This document shows, in pieces, positions 33,277 through 43,008 of a stretch of 64,000 bases of DNA. The DNA is from Mesorhizobium sp. 1M-11 (GTDB taxonomy: Bacteria; Pseudomonadota; Alphaproteobacteria; Rhizobiales; Rhizobiaceae): assembly GCF_001303895.1 (NCBI RefSeq), contig NZ_LJSD01000037.1, forward strand, positions 1-64,000, read 5' to 3'. How positions within the stretch are numbered: position 1 is the stretch's first letter; every line of letters starts with the position of its first letter. The position numbers and the translations under genes are program-made. The notes under the pieces are model-generated. The model was given only the letters and a program-made list of their open reading frames with translations. It was not told where the DNA came from and searched no databases.

Positions 33277-33705
33277 ATGTTGAATGCATTCGAGACACGA
33301 TCGACGACCTTGCAATCCATGCTGTTGGTGATGTTTCAGGCACCGACAGAAGACGTCGACCGCATCATGGCGGCGGTCACCACCATCGTGCCCCTTGCCA
33401 TGGGCAAGTATGACAGCAATTCCTATCAGTCAGCCGAAGGGACGGAGCGTTATCGCCCATTGGAAGGCGCCGCCGCCGGGGCGGAAAGCGAACTCCGCAA
33501 AAGGCCAGGCGTCGTCGACGTGTCGTTCGAGATCATTGAAGATCAGGCACTGGCTGAAAAGGTTGTTGAAATGATTTTTCAGACGCACAGCTATCAGGAG
33601 CCGGTCATCCGTCTACAGACGGTTCTCAGCAGTAGGTCGAAGGGCTTGGACGACAGCCAGAACCCCAATCGCTGGTGGAACACGACAGGCGACTGGAAGA
33701 AGTAG
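33277..33705 (+). CDS. Stand-alone NIF3/YqfO-type (PII/CutA-like fold) domain protein
   Basis: 142-residue protein that I place by motif, not by name. The block MGKYDSNSYQSAEGTERYRPLEGA followed by FEIIEDQALAEKVVEMIFQTHSYQEPVIRL resembles the insert domain of NIF3/YqfO proteins (GNYSxCxFxxxGTGxFxPLEGx ... HPYEEPA), which has a CutA/PII-like fold. Here it is free-standing, without the dinuclear-metal NIF3 part. A C-terminal tail NPNRWWNTTGDWKK is unusual. The ATG at 33277 has GGAG nine bases upstream. It is alone, with the terminator of DoxX before it and an intergenic repeat after it. Confidence 0.65.
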   Translation: MLNAFETRSTTLQSMLLVMFQAPTEDVDRIMAAVTTIVPLAMGKYDSNSYQSAEGTERYRPLEGAAAGAESELRKRPGVVDVSFEIIEDQALAEKVVEMIFQTHSYQEPVIRLQTVLSSRSKGLDDSQNPNRWWNTTGDWKK

Positions 33706-33734
33706 CTGGCCCGATGTTCGGTTCGGTTCCGCAC

Positions 33735-33825
33735 CTAGAGCAATTCCAGGAAAAGTTCGTAGCGGTTTTCCGTCCGGAATTGCGTAAAACAAAAGAGTTA
33801 GAGCGTTTCCGCATTTCCGTGAAAA
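33735..33825. repeat. Intergenic palindromic repeat, copy B
   Basis: Starts CCTAGAGCAATTCCAG, continues to GGAATTGCG near 33776-33784 and TTAGAGCGTTTCC near 33798-33810. It matches copy A (3714-3812, opposite strand) at most positions. The GCAATTCC and GGAATTGC arms can form a long hairpin. It lies between the NIF3-like gene and the end of lpxB, so it might also act as a terminator for both. Confidence 0.7.
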
Positions 33826-33844
33826 TGGCAACTGGCTGAGCTGC

Positions 33845-35014
33845 CTATCGACGCCTGGCGATTTCCGCCAGCACGACTTCAGCGGCGATTTCACCTGCCG
33901 GACGGTCTGTCGCCATAAGGCGGCGCACCTCGGCGAAACCATCCTTTTGCCAAGCGCGCAGGCCACCGTCGGACCACAAGGCCTCGACTTGGCGGGCAAG
34001 GTTCTGCGGCCGCACATAAATGTCGTAGAATTCAGTCACCAGCGCTCGATCAGCAATGAGGTTCGGCAACAGTGCCGACCACGTGGTGATGAGTTTCTGA
34101 AGCAGCTTTGCCACGGGGTCGAGCTTGTAGGTCGATACCATCGGCACACCTGACAACGCCAGTTCCAGCGACACCGTGCCGGACGCAATCAGAGCAGCGT
34201 CGGCCTCGCCGAATGCCTGCCATTTGCGTACCGCGTCCAGGATGATCTCCGGTTGCTGCGGCCAGGAAGAAACGGTGGTGCGTACGAATTCCGCGACATG
34301 TGGCACGGTAGGCAGCAACAGACGCATCTTGTGGCCGCGTTCGGCGAGCGCCGTGACGGTTTCCCCGAACGGTTCCAGAAGTTTCCTCACCTCGCCGCGC
34401 CGAGAGCCCGGCAGGAGCAAAAGCGTCTTTTCGCGATTTTCACTGAGGTCGCGGGGCGCAGCTTGTACAGTAGCCGCCCGCAACACGTCGGCGTCATGGC
34501 TCAGCCTGTGCCCGACATAGGTTCCCGGCGGCCCGTCGAGACGCTCCAGCGCCTTCACCTCGAACGGCAGGATGCAAAGGATATGATCGACGTGGGGTTT
34601 CATTGCAGGCGCCCTACCCGGCCGCCAGGCCCACACGCTCGGACAAACATAGTGTATGATCGGGATGTTCGGGTTGGCAGCCCGCACCTTTTTCGCCACG
34701 CGCAGAGAGAAATCGGGGCTATCGATTGTGATGAGACAGTCCGGATTTTCGGCCGCGATCAACGCAGCCGTCTGACCGATACGACGGATCAAGCGCGGCA
34801 AACCGGCAAGCACCGCGCTAAAACCCATCAACGCGATCTCACTCGCATCAAACGCGGGCTTGAGACCAAGTGCCTCCAGATGGCGTCCACCGAGACCGAC
34901 GAGTTGGATCTGACGGCCCGTCATTACCTTCAAAGCCGCAATCAGATCGGCGCCAAGCAGATCGCCAGACTCTTCGCCTGCAACAATCGCGACCTTCAGC
35001 GGTTCAACGGTCAT
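33845..35014 (-). CDS. lpxB: Lipid-A-disaccharide synthase
   Basis: Glycosyltransferase (GT19) that joins UDP-2,3-diacylglucosamine and 2,3-diacylglucosamine-1-phosphate (lipid X) into the lipid A disaccharide. 389 residues; membrane-associated, cytoplasmic face. Motifs are IVAGEESGDLLGADLI, QLVGLGGRHLEALGL, ITIDSPDFSLRVAKKVR, HYVCPSVWAWRPGRAPAM, LLLPGSRRGEVRKLL and ASGTVSLELALSGVPMVSTYK. It overlaps lpxI by four bases (ATGA) and is the last gene of the envelope superoperon. Confidence 0.97.
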   Translation of the reverse strand: MTVEPLKVAIVAGEESGDLLGADLIAALKVMTGRQIQLVGLGGRHLEALGLKPAFDASEIALMGFSAVLAGLPRLIRRIGQTAALIAAENPDCLITIDSPDFSLRVAKKVRAANPNIPIIHYVCPSVWAWRPGRAPAMKPHVDHILCILPFEVKALERLDGPPGTYVGHRLSHDADVLRAATVQAAPRDLSENREKTLLLLPGSRRGEVRKLLEPFGETVTALAERGHKMRLLLPTVPHVAEFVRTTVSSWPQQPEIILDAVRKWQAFGEADAALIASGTVSLELALSGVPMVSTYKLDPVAKLLQKLITTWSALLPNLIADRALVTEFYDIYVRPQNLARQVEALWSDGGLRAWQKDGFAEVRRLMATDRPAGEIAAEVVLAEIARRR

Positions 35015-35913
35015 GAGTGCTCTCCGGTCGGCAGGCCAACCACAAAGAGCCCAAGAGCATCGGCGCGGGAAATCACCGCTGAGCTGTCCAGAATAAGAGA
35101 GCGGCCAGCTTCAACGGCAATTCCCGCAAGACCGGCAGCATATGCGCCTTCTACGGTCTGTATGCCGATTGAAGGCAGGTCGACCCTGAGCTCCTGCTCC
35201 GGCTTGGCGCATTTGACCAGCACGCCGCCGGCTTTACCCGCCAAGCGACCGTGACCGCGCAGATCCTTCACCCGCTCCAGCAGACCGTCGGTGCCTTCTA
35301 TGCCCTCGAGGGCGATCGCACGGCCGCCGATTGCCACCGCACCCTGCCCGATATCAAGCGCGCCAATGGCGAGGGCGGCCTTGTGCGCGGCTTCGATATC
35401 CATCCAATCGGCCTTGGAGGGCGCAACGCGCGTCAACGCCCCCTCGCTGGCGGTCAGATTCGGAACGATCTGATGCGCCCCAACGACGGTGAACCCTCGC
35501 GCCTCCAGCCCACGAACGACCACCTTGAGGAGACCGTCGTCACCACGCGCCAGTGCGGAAATCACAAGCGGAACAATGGCCAGCAGACCGAGATTGAAGC
35601 GCATGGCGCCGAGCCGCGGCCGGCGCTTGATTTCGCCGGCGAGAACGACATGCGTCGTGCCGCGGCGTTTCAGGATGCCGATCAGCGAGCCGAGATTTTC
35701 GAGTGAAAGCACCTCGTGCTCGAACTGCCCGAGTTCGCTTTCCGGCAGCGCCTCACCCTGCACCATGAGGATGAATGGCTTATGTCCCAGTTCATCGAGC
35801 CCATTGGCGACATCGATCGGAAGCTTGCCGCCGCCGGCGATGATGCCGACCTTGGCACCCGGTGGGAGCTGAAGGCGGCCGGCGCCCTCAGCTTTCGTCG
35901 TCGGCGTCGTCAT
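35011..35913 (-). CDS. lpxI: UDP-2,3-diacylglucosamine pyrophosphatase LpxI
   Basis: Splits UDP-2,3-diacylglucosamine to lipid X and UMP, the alphaproteobacterial alternative to LpxH (formerly DUF1009). 300 residues: N-terminal domain with KVGIIAGGGKLPIDVANG and GTTHVVLAGEIKRRP, C-terminal domain with VVGAHQIVPNLTASEGALT, GQGAVAIGGRAIALEGIEGTDGLLERV and GVLVKCAKPEQELRVDLPSIG. The conserved aspartate in RVDLPSIG is present. It overlaps lpxA by 26 bases and lpxB by four, so the three are tightly coupled. Confidence 0.96.
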   Translation of the reverse strand: MTTPTTKAEGAGRLQLPPGAKVGIIAGGGKLPIDVANGLDELGHKPFILMVQGEALPESELGQFEHEVLSLENLGSLIGILKRRGTTHVVLAGEIKRRPRLGAMRFNLGLLAIVPLVISALARGDDGLLKVVVRGLEARGFTVVGAHQIVPNLTASEGALTRVAPSKADWMDIEAAHKAALAIGALDIGQGAVAIGGRAIALEGIEGTDGLLERVKDLRGHGRLAGKAGGVLVKCAKPEQELRVDLPSIGIQTVEGAYAAGLAGIAVEAGRSLILDSSAVISRADALGLFVVGLPTGEHS

Positions 35914-36721
35914 CGGCCCCGCCTTTCAGCGGTGGCACGGCATAGTGCCGCTTGCCGCGGCTGGTCATGAAGTCGATGATTTTCATCGCCGCAGCAGAGC
36001 CGGAAAACTCGGCCTTGGCCAGTTCGACATTCTCAGCCACGGTGCGGGAGCGATCGAAGATCATGCGGTACGCCCGGCGCAGCAGGTAGATTTCGGAGCG
36101 TGGCAGGCCCGCACGCTTCAAGCCGACGATGTTCAGGCCACGCAGACTGGCGCGGTTACCGACGGCAATGGCGTAAGGGATAACGTCACCAACGAACGCC
36201 GAGCAGCCAGCCAGGAAGGCGTTGTCGCCGACGCGGACGAACTGGTGAACAGCACTCAGACCGCCGATATAGACATTGTCACCGATCTCGCAGTGACCGC
36301 CGAGCGTAGCGCCATTGGCGAAGGTGGCATTCTTGCCCACCACGGAATCATGACCGACATGTGCATAAGCAAGGAAATTGCCGTTGTCGCCGACAGTGGT
36401 TTCGCCACGGCTGTTGTCGGTGCCAAGATGCATCGTCACATTTTCACGGATGGTGCAATTGGCACCGATAACCAGTGTCGTGCGGCCACCCTTGTGTTTC
36501 GTGTTCTGCGGCGGTCCGCCAAGTACGGTCATCGGCCACACCTTGGTGCCAGCGCCAATGGACGTGCCGCCAAGCACGGAAACGTGGCTCACCAGCTCGA
36601 CATTATCGCCGACGACCGTATCGGCCCCGATATGGCAAAATGGACCGATGCGGGCGCCTATGCCGATCTGAGCACCGGATTCAACGACGGCTGCAGGATG
36701 AATGAAAGTCTCGGTTGTCAT
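35888..36721 (-). CDS. lpxA: UDP-N-acetylglucosamine acyltransferase LpxA
   Basis: First acylation step of lipid A synthesis: moves a 3-hydroxyacyl chain from ACP to UDP-GlcNAc. 277 residues folded as a left-handed beta helix of hexapeptide repeats (IGIGARIGPFCHIGADTVVG onward) with a helical C-terminus (EIYLLRRAYRMIFDRSRTVAENVELA). The catalytic histidine lies in AYAHVGHDSVVG. The protein ends with an acidic Asp-rich tail (GGADDDADDES), beyond the E. coli length of 262. It starts 14 bases after fabZ. Confidence 0.97.
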   Translation of the reverse strand: MTTETFIHPAAVVESGAQIGIGARIGPFCHIGADTVVGDNVELVSHVSVLGGTSIGAGTKVWPMTVLGGPPQNTKHKGGRTTLVIGANCTIRENVTMHLGTDNSRGETTVGDNGNFLAYAHVGHDSVVGKNATFANGATLGGHCEIGDNVYIGGLSAVHQFVRVGDNAFLAGCSAFVGDVIPYAIAVGNRASLRGLNIVGLKRAGLPRSEIYLLRRAYRMIFDRSRTVAENVELAKAEFSGSAAAMKIIDFMTSRGKRHYAVPPLKGGADDDADDES

Positions 36722-36735
36722 GCTTACCTGAAAGC

Positions 36736-37206
36736 TTATGGCCGTTCGTTTTCGACCATCATCGCCTGAACCTCGGCCTCGGCGACGACCACGCCATCGA
36801 CCTTGCCCTCGCAGGCGAATTTCAAAAGATTGCCGCGCTTCTTGAGCTTGCGCACATGGATCAGCAGCTGGTCGCCCGGAACAACGGGCTTGCGAAACTT
36901 GGCACCATCGATGGTCAGGAGATAGACGAGCGACGGCTTTTCCGCACCTGCGGCGCGAATACAGATGGCGCCGGCAGTCTGCGCCATCGCCTCCAGGATC
37001 AGCACACCAGGCATCACCGGATGTTCCGGAAAATGGCCCATGAAGTGCGGCTCGTTGACCGTGACGTTCTTGACCCCAATGGCGGAATTGTCGCCATCGA
37101 TATCGATTATGCGGTCGATCATCAGGAACGGATAACGATGGGGCAGGATTTTCATCAGCCCGATCAGATCGACGACTTCGAGCGTCGAACCGGCCGTATC
37201 AGCCAT
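36736..37206 (-). CDS. fabZ: 3-hydroxyacyl-[ACP] dehydratase FabZ
   Basis: Dehydrates 3-hydroxyacyl-ACP in fatty acid elongation and so balances the hydroxyacyl pool shared with LpxA and LpxD. 156 residues, hot-dog fold. Catalytic residues are H58 in [14 protein letters not shown] and E72 in [22 protein letters not shown] is the usual N-terminal motif. The start at 37206 (MADTAGS) has GGGGGA upstream and overlaps the end of lpxD by eight bases. It lies in the standard lpxD-fabZ-lpxA order. Confidence 0.97.
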   Translation of the reverse strand: MADTAGSTLEVVDLIGLMKILPHRYPFLMIDRIIDIDGDNSAIGVKNVTVNEPHFMGHFPEHPVMPGVLILEAMAQTAGAICIRAAGAEKPSLVYLLTIDGAKFRKPVVPGDQLLIHVRKLKKRGNLLKFACEGKVDGVVVAEAEVQAMMVENERP

Positions 37207-38251
37207 TCTTGTCCCCCTTGGAATGCTTCGTAAATGCGCGGATCGCCGAGAGCTCCCGAAAGAAATCGCGCATCGGCTGCGCGGGCATGCCGGCCCAGCG
37301 TTCGCCCGCGGGAATGTCATACATCAAGCCGGAGGACGCGGCCACCTGTACCCTGTCGCCCACGGTGATGTGGTCGGCGATGCCGACGCGACCACCCAGC
37401 ATGACATAGTCGCCTAATGTCACGGAACCGGAGAGACCGCAATGGCCGGCAATGATGCACCCTCGGCCGATGCGCACATTGTGGGCGATCTGGACCAGAT
37501 TGTCGATTTTCGTTGCTTCCCCGATCACCGTATCGGCCATGGCGCCGCGGTCCACCGTGGTGTTGGAACCAATCTCGACGTCGTCCTGAATGATGACGCG
37601 GCCGATCTGCGGCATACGCTCGGGGCCTTTGGCGCCACCGGCAAAGCCAAAACCGTCCTGCCCGATCCGAGCGCCGCCATGGATGATGACACGATTGCCG
37701 ACCAAGGCATATTGGACACTCGCTCCCGGGCCGACATAACCATCGCGGCCCACATGGCAGTTGCGTCCGATAACAGCGTTAGGCGCGACAACGGTGCCGC
37801 TGCCGACATATGCGCCCGCGCCGATCACGGCGCCAGCCTCGATAATGGCCCCTTTTTCGACATGGGCGGTGTCATCGACAAAGGCGTGACGCGAAACACC
37901 GGTTTCGGAGGTCAGCGCAACCGGGGTGGCAGCATCAGGATACAACAGCCGACCAACCATGGCGAAAGCCTGCTGCGGGCGCGGATTGATCAACACCGCG
38001 ACGCCGGCCGGCGCCTTGTCGGCGATATCTGCCGAGCAAAGCACAGCCGCAGCATTCAATGTCGGCATGAGGCCGGCATTGCGCTTGCCATCCACAAAGA
38101 CCAGGGCCTTGTCGTTGGTGTCAGTGGCCGACGCGATCGTCTCGATGACGGTCTCGGCATATGCCTCATTGGGCAAAGCCGAACCGGTCAGATTCGCGAC
38201 TTCGGCCACCGTGAACCGGCGCGAAGGCACAAAAAACACCGGTTCGGTCAT
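37199..38251 (-). CDS. lpxD: UDP-3-O-(3-hydroxyacyl)glucosamine N-acyltransferase LpxD
   Basis: Adds the N-linked hydroxyacyl chain in the third step of lipid A synthesis. 350 residues: an N-terminal UDP-binding domain ([35 protein letters not shown]) and a left-handed beta helix of hexapeptide repeats ([26 protein letters not shown] onward). The catalytic histidine is in [23 protein letters not shown]. The start at 38251 (MTEPVFF) matches the family; a seven-residue longer frame exists. It follows bamA after 75 bases. Confidence 0.97.
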   Translation of the reverse strand: MTEPVFFVPSRRFTVAEVANLTGSALPNEAYAETVIETIASATDTNDKALVFVDGKRNAGLMPTLNAAAVLCSADIADKAPAGVAVLINPRPQQAFAMVGRLLYPDAATPVALTSETGVSRHAFVDDTAHVEKGAIIEAGAVIGAGAYVGSGTVVAPNAVIGRNCHVGRDGYVGPGASVQYALVGNRVIIHGGARIGQDGFGFAGGAKGPERMPQIGRVIIQDDVEIGSNTTVDRGAMADTVIGEATKIDNLVQIAHNVRIGRGCIIAGHCGLSGSVTLGDYVMLGGRVGIADHITVGDRVQVAASSGLMYDIPAGERWAGMPAQPMRDFFRELSAIRAFTKHSKGDKNG

Positions 38252-38326
38252 TCCTGAGCGGTATCCAGCCAAATCAGACCCTGGCCTCCCGGACAGAGAA
38301 GTCCGGAAGCCGCCACGGTTCGCAAA

Positions 38327-40720
38327 TCAGAATCGGGTCGATATGCCGAAGTTGAATTCCTGGACGTCGTCCGTGTCTTCCTTCTTGAGCGGGATCGCAT
38401 AGTCGATACGCAGAGGACCGAACGGCGAAGCCCACATCAGGCCGATACCAGCCGAAGCGCGCAGGCCCGAACCGGTCGTCGACTTGTCGACACCGAAGAC
38501 GTCGTTGCCATACAGCGTCGCAGCGTCGGCGAAAACAGCACCACGCAGACCAAGACTCTCTGGAACGAGCGGCAGCGGGAACTGCGCCTCAGCCGACGCA
38601 TTGAAGTAGGTCGTGCCGCCGAGGTGATCGTAGCCACCGCCAGGACGCGCTGCAGCCGGACCGATACCGTTGAACTCGAAACCGCGGATCATGCGGTCGT
38701 TGTTCTGGAACATGTCAAAGACGCGCAGTTCCTTGTCGCCATAGCTTGCGATATGGCCAGCACCACCGGAAACGACACCGACGATATCCAGCTCTTCGGA
38801 CAGCGTCTGGTACATCGAACCGCGCGCCGTCAGCTTGACGAACTTGGCGTCGCCGCCGAGACCGGCAACTTCCACGCCGGCATTGGCATAGATGCCGTAG
38901 TGCGGGTTCTTCATGTCGTCGATGGTGTTGTAGATCAACGAACCGCTGACCGACGACTTGATCCATGCGTCACGTGGCTGACCCGTCAGCGGATCGGTGA
39001 TCGCGTTCTGGATCGCGAGCGACACGTTACACAGATTCGGGTTGAAGATGCCGTTCGAGTCGAAACAGCCATCGTCGTACTTATACTTCTCCTGCGAGAT
39101 GTTGTAGGCGAGCTGCGTCGTCAGGTTTTGCGTGATCGGCAGACCGAAACGGATGGTTGCACCCGTCGTTTCCGAATCATAGGCATCGTATTCGCGCGTC
39201 GAGCGGAAAATATCGAAGCCGGCTGCGATGCGGCGGCCAAGGAAATACGGCTCGGTGAACGACACGCTGTAGTCGCGCGAATGACGACCACCGCCAGCCG
39301 ACAATTTGATGAATTGGCCGCGGCCAAGGAAGTTGCGTTCGGTAATGGAACCCATCACGGACGGGCCGGGCGTTTCGCCGCCGGTCGAGTAGCCGGCGCC
39401 AACCGAGAAGTCACCGGTCGACTTCTCGACCAGATCGACAACCAGAACAACCTGGTCCGGCTCGGAGCCAGGCTGGGTCGAAATGTCGACCTTCTCAAAA
39501 TAATCAAGCCCTTCAAGGCGCTTTTTCGCGCGCTGCACCAGCACCTGGTTGAAGGCATCACCTTCGCTGAGGTCGAACTCACGTCGAATCACATAGTCGC
39601 GCGTGCGGACGTTGCCTCGGATTTCGATACGCTCGATATAGGCCTTGGCGCCCTGGTCGATCGTATAGGTGACCGAGATGGTCTTATTCTCGAAATTACG
39701 ATCACCACGCGGCGTCACCTGCGCGAAGGCATACCCTTGGCCAGCGACCCGTTCTGTCAACGCGATGATCGAATCCTCAACCTTCTTGGCGTTGTAGGTA
39801 TCGCCCTTGTAGGTCTGGACCACCGACTGCAGCGCCTGCGCATCAACCTCCGGGATCGAGCTATCGACGCTTATATCGCCGAAATCGTAGCGCTCGCCTT
39901 CGTCCACGGTGATCGTGACGTTGTACTGGTTGTTGGTGCTGTCGAGGTCGCCCGTGGCGGACACGACCTGGAAGTCGGCATAGCCACGATTGTAGTAGAA
40001 GCGACGCAGCAGTTCCTCGTCGGCCTTGAGCTTATCCGGATCGAACACGTCGTCGCGCAGGATGAACGACAGCCAGCTCGACTTCTTGGTGCCGATGACG
40101 TCGGTCAGGCGGCGGCTCGAGAAAGCCTTGTTGCCCACGAAGTTGACGGAAACGATCTTGGTGCGTTCGCCTTCATTGATGTTGTAGACGACGTTCACGC
40201 GATTTTCGCCGAGATCCATGATCTGGCTGGTGACCCCGGCGTCGTCGCGGCCAATACGGCGATAAGCCTCCTTGATCGCCTCGATGTCGGCGTCGACCGC
40301 AGCCTGCGAATAAGATGAACGAGGCTTCAGCTGCACGCCCATCGAAAGCTGGGCATCCTTGATCTTCTTGTTGCCCTGGAAGATGACCTGATTGACGACC
40401 TGATACTCGGAGACGCTGATGACCAGAGCCGAGCCGACCTGATTGATACGGACATCGGAGAACAATCCGGTTCCGAACAACGCCTTCACGGCCTCGTCGA
40501 TGTCCGCGTTCGAGAACGACTTGCCCGGCTTGATCTTCACATAGTTACGGATCGTTTCGGCATCGACGCGCGTGTTGCCGTTCACATCGATACGGCTCAC
40601 CACGGCCGCGTGGGCAGCAGACACGGACACAAACTGAACAGCGAGCGAACCCGGAACAACCAGGGCGGCTGACAAAGCCACCGCGGACGCGGCGCTCAGA
40701 AACTTGGATGCTGCCTTCAT
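38327..40720 (-). CDS. bamA: Outer membrane protein assembly factor BamA
   Basis: Central Omp85 subunit of the machine that inserts beta barrels into the outer membrane. 797 residues after choosing the ATG at 40720, which begins a long signal peptide ending near SAAHA (residue about 37). Five POTRA domains follow (first: RIDVNGNTRVDAETIRNYVKI), then the 16-strand barrel from about residue 430 (DFSVGAGYSTGGETPGPSVMG, GRGQF, VSFTEPYFLGRRIA). The C-terminus is phenylalanine (FGISTRF), the usual outer-membrane signature. The ribosome site is weak, so the exact start is not certain. Confidence 0.97.
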   Translation of the reverse strand: MKAASKFLSAASAVALSAALVVPGSLAVQFVSVSAAHAAVVSRIDVNGNTRVDAETIRNYVKIKPGKSFSNADIDEAVKALFGTGLFSDVRINQVGSALVISVSEYQVVNQVIFQGNKKIKDAQLSMGVQLKPRSSYSQAAVDADIEAIKEAYRRIGRDDAGVTSQIMDLGENRVNVVYNINEGERTKIVSVNFVGNKAFSSRRLTDVIGTKKSSWLSFILRDDVFDPDKLKADEELLRRFYYNRGYADFQVVSATGDLDSTNNQYNVTITVDEGERYDFGDISVDSSIPEVDAQALQSVVQTYKGDTYNAKKVEDSIIALTERVAGQGYAFAQVTPRGDRNFENKTISVTYTIDQGAKAYIERIEIRGNVRTRDYVIRREFDLSEGDAFNQVLVQRAKKRLEGLDYFEKVDISTQPGSEPDQVVLVVDLVEKSTGDFSVGAGYSTGGETPGPSVMGSITERNFLGRGQFIKLSAGGGRHSRDYSVSFTEPYFLGRRIAAGFDIFRSTREYDAYDSETTGATIRFGLPITQNLTTQLAYNISQEKYKYDDGCFDSNGIFNPNLCNVSLAIQNAITDPLTGQPRDAWIKSSVSGSLIYNTIDDMKNPHYGIYANAGVEVAGLGGDAKFVKLTARGSMYQTLSEELDIVGVVSGGAGHIASYGDKELRVFDMFQNNDRMIRGFEFNGIGPAAARPGGGYDHLGGTTYFNASAEAQFPLPLVPESLGLRGAVFADAATLYGNDVFGVDKSTTGSGLRASAGIGLMWASPFGPLRIDYAIPLKKEDTDDVQEFNFGISTRF

Positions 40721-40940
40721 CGGGCTATAAAACCTTTTTCTCGTAGTCCCCACGGCGAGAAAACCGGACGTCGCGGTCATTTTCCCGTACCGTATTAACC
40801 GGATTTTCCCTACACGCAAGGCTTCTGGTTAATTTGTATTTACTTCCGTTCCCAGCGTGGCTTTCGCGTCACTCATATCCCTGCTCATGGTAAACGGCGC
40901 CTCAACAAAGCCGCTCCACGAGCTAAATTCCTTCATGATT

Positions 40941-42083
40941 TCAGCATCCAAACAGATCGTTCCAGAACACGAAACCCATGAACCCCAGGACGAGAATCAT
41001 TCCCGTCCGATAAACCGCCTCCATCATCCGCTCCGATACCGGCCGCCGGATGACAGCCTCGATCCCGTAGAAGAGAAGATGACCGCCGTCCAGTGGCGGA
41101 ATCGGCAGGAGATTGAGTATCCCTATCCCGACAGACAGCAATGCGGCAAGTTGCACTAGCCACTCGAAGCCAAGCTTGGCGGCCTGTCCCGCCATGCCGG
41201 CGATTTTCACGGGGCCACCCAGCTGGCATTTGTCCTCACGCCCGACCGCGAAACGCTTCATGAACAAGCCGGTGCGCTCGATGATCTGGCCGGTCGCCTG
41301 CACGGCCGCGACGACTGCGCCACCCGGCGAATAGGTGATGTGCCTGGGCTGGCCGACCTCCTTGTTGGTGGTCACCCCGATCACGGCGATCTTGACCTTG
41401 TTGCCGAGCGCATCTTCCTGTTCGGACAATTGCGGCGTAGCCACGACGCTGATGTCCTGGCCGTCACGCAGCATCACGAAGGTGATCGCATCACCCGCCC
41501 TGCCCGAAACGAGGCGCTGCACATCGGCAAAACTCTCGACTTTCGCGCCGTCGATGCTGACGAACCGGTCGCCAGGCAGGATACCGGCCTCCGCAGCCGG
41601 GCTGCCGGGGCGAACCTCTGCCACGGCCGGTTCCAGCACGGAACGGCCGAAAGTCATGAACAGCACGGCAAACACGGCAATGGTCAAAAGGAAATTGAAC
41701 AGCGGCCCGGCGAACACGGTTGCCGCGCGTTTCCAGACAGGCTGGGTGTGGAAGGCAACCTTGCGCTCGCTGTCGCTGAGCTTCTCAATATCCTCCTCAC
41801 CGGGCTGGCTCGAAGTGACATTCATGTCACCAACGAATTTCACATAGCCGCCGAGCGGAATGGCGCATAGCTTCCAGCGCGTGCCACGACGGTCCGTGAA
41901 GCCGAGCAATTCCGGGCCGAAACCGACAGAGAAAGCGCGCACGCCGATGCCGCACCAACGGCCGACGAGATAGTGGCCCATCTCATGCACGAACACCACG
42001 ACGGTCAAAACGAACAGGAACGGCACCAGCGTGCCGAGCACGAAGCCCTGGGTACTCAACAGCGCGGGAAGAAACTCGTTCAA
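40941..42083 (-). CDS. rseP: Site-2 intramembrane metalloprotease RseP
   Basis: Inner-membrane zinc protease of 380 residues that cleaves membrane-bound anti-sigma factors and leftover signal peptides. The zinc motif HEMGH is at 33-37 in the first membrane helix, and the third ligand lies in NLLPIPPLDGGHLLF near the C-terminus. A single PDZ domain occupies about 140-220 (VLEPAVAEVRPGSPAAEAGILPGDRFVSIDG); E. coli RseP has two. Placed as usual between cdsA and bamA, 97 bases after cdsA. Confidence 0.96.
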   Translation of the reverse strand: MNEFLPALLSTQGFVLGTLVPFLFVLTVVVFVHEMGHYLVGRWCGIGVRAFSVGFGPELLGFTDRRGTRWKLCAIPLGGYVKFVGDMNVTSSQPGEEDIEKLSDSERKVAFHTQPVWKRAATVFAGPLFNFLLTIAVFAVLFMTFGRSVLEPAVAEVRPGSPAAEAGILPGDRFVSIDGAKVESFADVQRLVSGRAGDAITFVMLRDGQDISVVATPQLSEQEDALGNKVKIAVIGVTTNKEVGQPRHITYSPGGAVVAAVQATGQIIERTGLFMKRFAVGREDKCQLGGPVKIAGMAGQAAKLGFEWLVQLAALLSVGIGILNLLPIPPLDGGHLLFYGIEAVIRRPVSERMMEAVYRTGMILVLGFMGFVFWNDLFGC

Positions 42084-42180
42084 TTCACGTCCTCAATGTC
42101 CCGGCCTATGGTCTCGCATCGCAAATGTGACACCAATCCAGGCAAATCCGTGGCACCCATGCATGGTGCACGTCGAAATT

Positions 42181-43008
42181 TCAGACTGGAAACAGCCCCT
42201 GTGCCGGATGGTCGGCCGACCCCGCCATCCAGCCAATCAGGTACAGCGCCGCGGCGGCCGCCACAAGCCCGTCGACCCGATCCATCACACCACCATGTCC
42301 CGGAATGATCGTGCTGGAATCCTTGGCGCCATGCCGGCGCTTGATCCAGGATTCGAACAGATCACCCGCCTGGGCGACGATTGACAGCACCAGCGCCACG
42401 AGCGCGAGCGTAGCGAGATTGGGCAGGCCGAGCACGACCGCAACCAGAACTCCCGCAGCGACACCGAAAACCACTCCGCCCAGTGCGCCGCTCCGCGTCT
42501 TGCCAGGCGATATCGCCGGCGCGAGCTTGGGCCCGCCGACGGCCTTTCCAACAAAATAGGCAAAGATGTCTGTCGCCCAGACCACAGCGAACAGGAAAAG
42601 CATGGCCGCAAGGCCCGACCAGTCGCTATCGCGCAGAAACGCCAGCGCAAAGCCGGAAAGGCCGGCATAGGCGAGACCGGCGGCATCCCATTGCCCTGTC
42701 CCGCGCATCGCCACCCCAATAGCTGCGATAGCAACCAGCAGAGCCAGGATGGCGGCCGTCGTCAAAGCTGGCAAGCCCGCGATGAGCACGCCGAAAAAGA
42801 CCAGCATCAGGGCTTCCGGGAGAAAGCCGAGGCGGCTTGCACCGCCGGCGCGGGCCATAAGGGTCCATTCATAGAAGATCGCGCCGGCGATCACTGCCGC
42901 AAGAAGCCGGAACGGCAAGGCGCCGAACCAGGTCAACGCCAGTACGGCGACACCGAGCACCACCGCGGATATGACCCGAATCTGGAGGTTGCTGAGCCCA
43001 GCGCTCAT
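42181..43008 (-). CDS. cdsA: Phosphatidate cytidylyltransferase
   Basis: Makes CDP-diacylglycerol from phosphatidate and CTP, the branch point of phospholipid synthesis. 275-residue inner-membrane protein with about eight helices. The C-terminal signature is complete: [32 protein letters not shown], with the metal-binding aspartates. The start at 43008 ([11 protein letters not shown]) overlaps the uppS stop by four bases (ATGA). An upstream extension of 35 residues in the same frame lies inside uppS and is rejected. Confidence 0.96.
   Translation of the reverse strand: MSAGLSNLQIRVISAVVLGVAVLALTWFGALPFRLLAAVIAGAIFYEWTLMARAGGASRLGFLPEALMLVFFGVLIAGLPALTTAAILALLVAIAAIGVAMRGTGQWDAAGLAYAGLSGFALAFLRDSDWSGLAAMLFLFAVVWATDIFAYFVGKAVGGPKLAPAISPGKTRSGALGGVVFGVAAGVLVAVVLGLPNLATLALVALVLSIVAQAGDLFESWIKRRHGAKDSSTIIPGHGGVMDRVDGLVAAAAALYLIGWMAGSADHPAQGLFPV

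Noticed and set aside
38624..40318. 564-codon plus-strand open frame opposite bamA
   Set aside because: Shadow of bamA: composition is skewed, there is no ribosome site and no recognisable domain.
40720..40860. CtrA-like TTAA pairs upstream of bamA
   Set aside because: The TTAA half-sites are not at the N7 spacing of the CtrA consensus.
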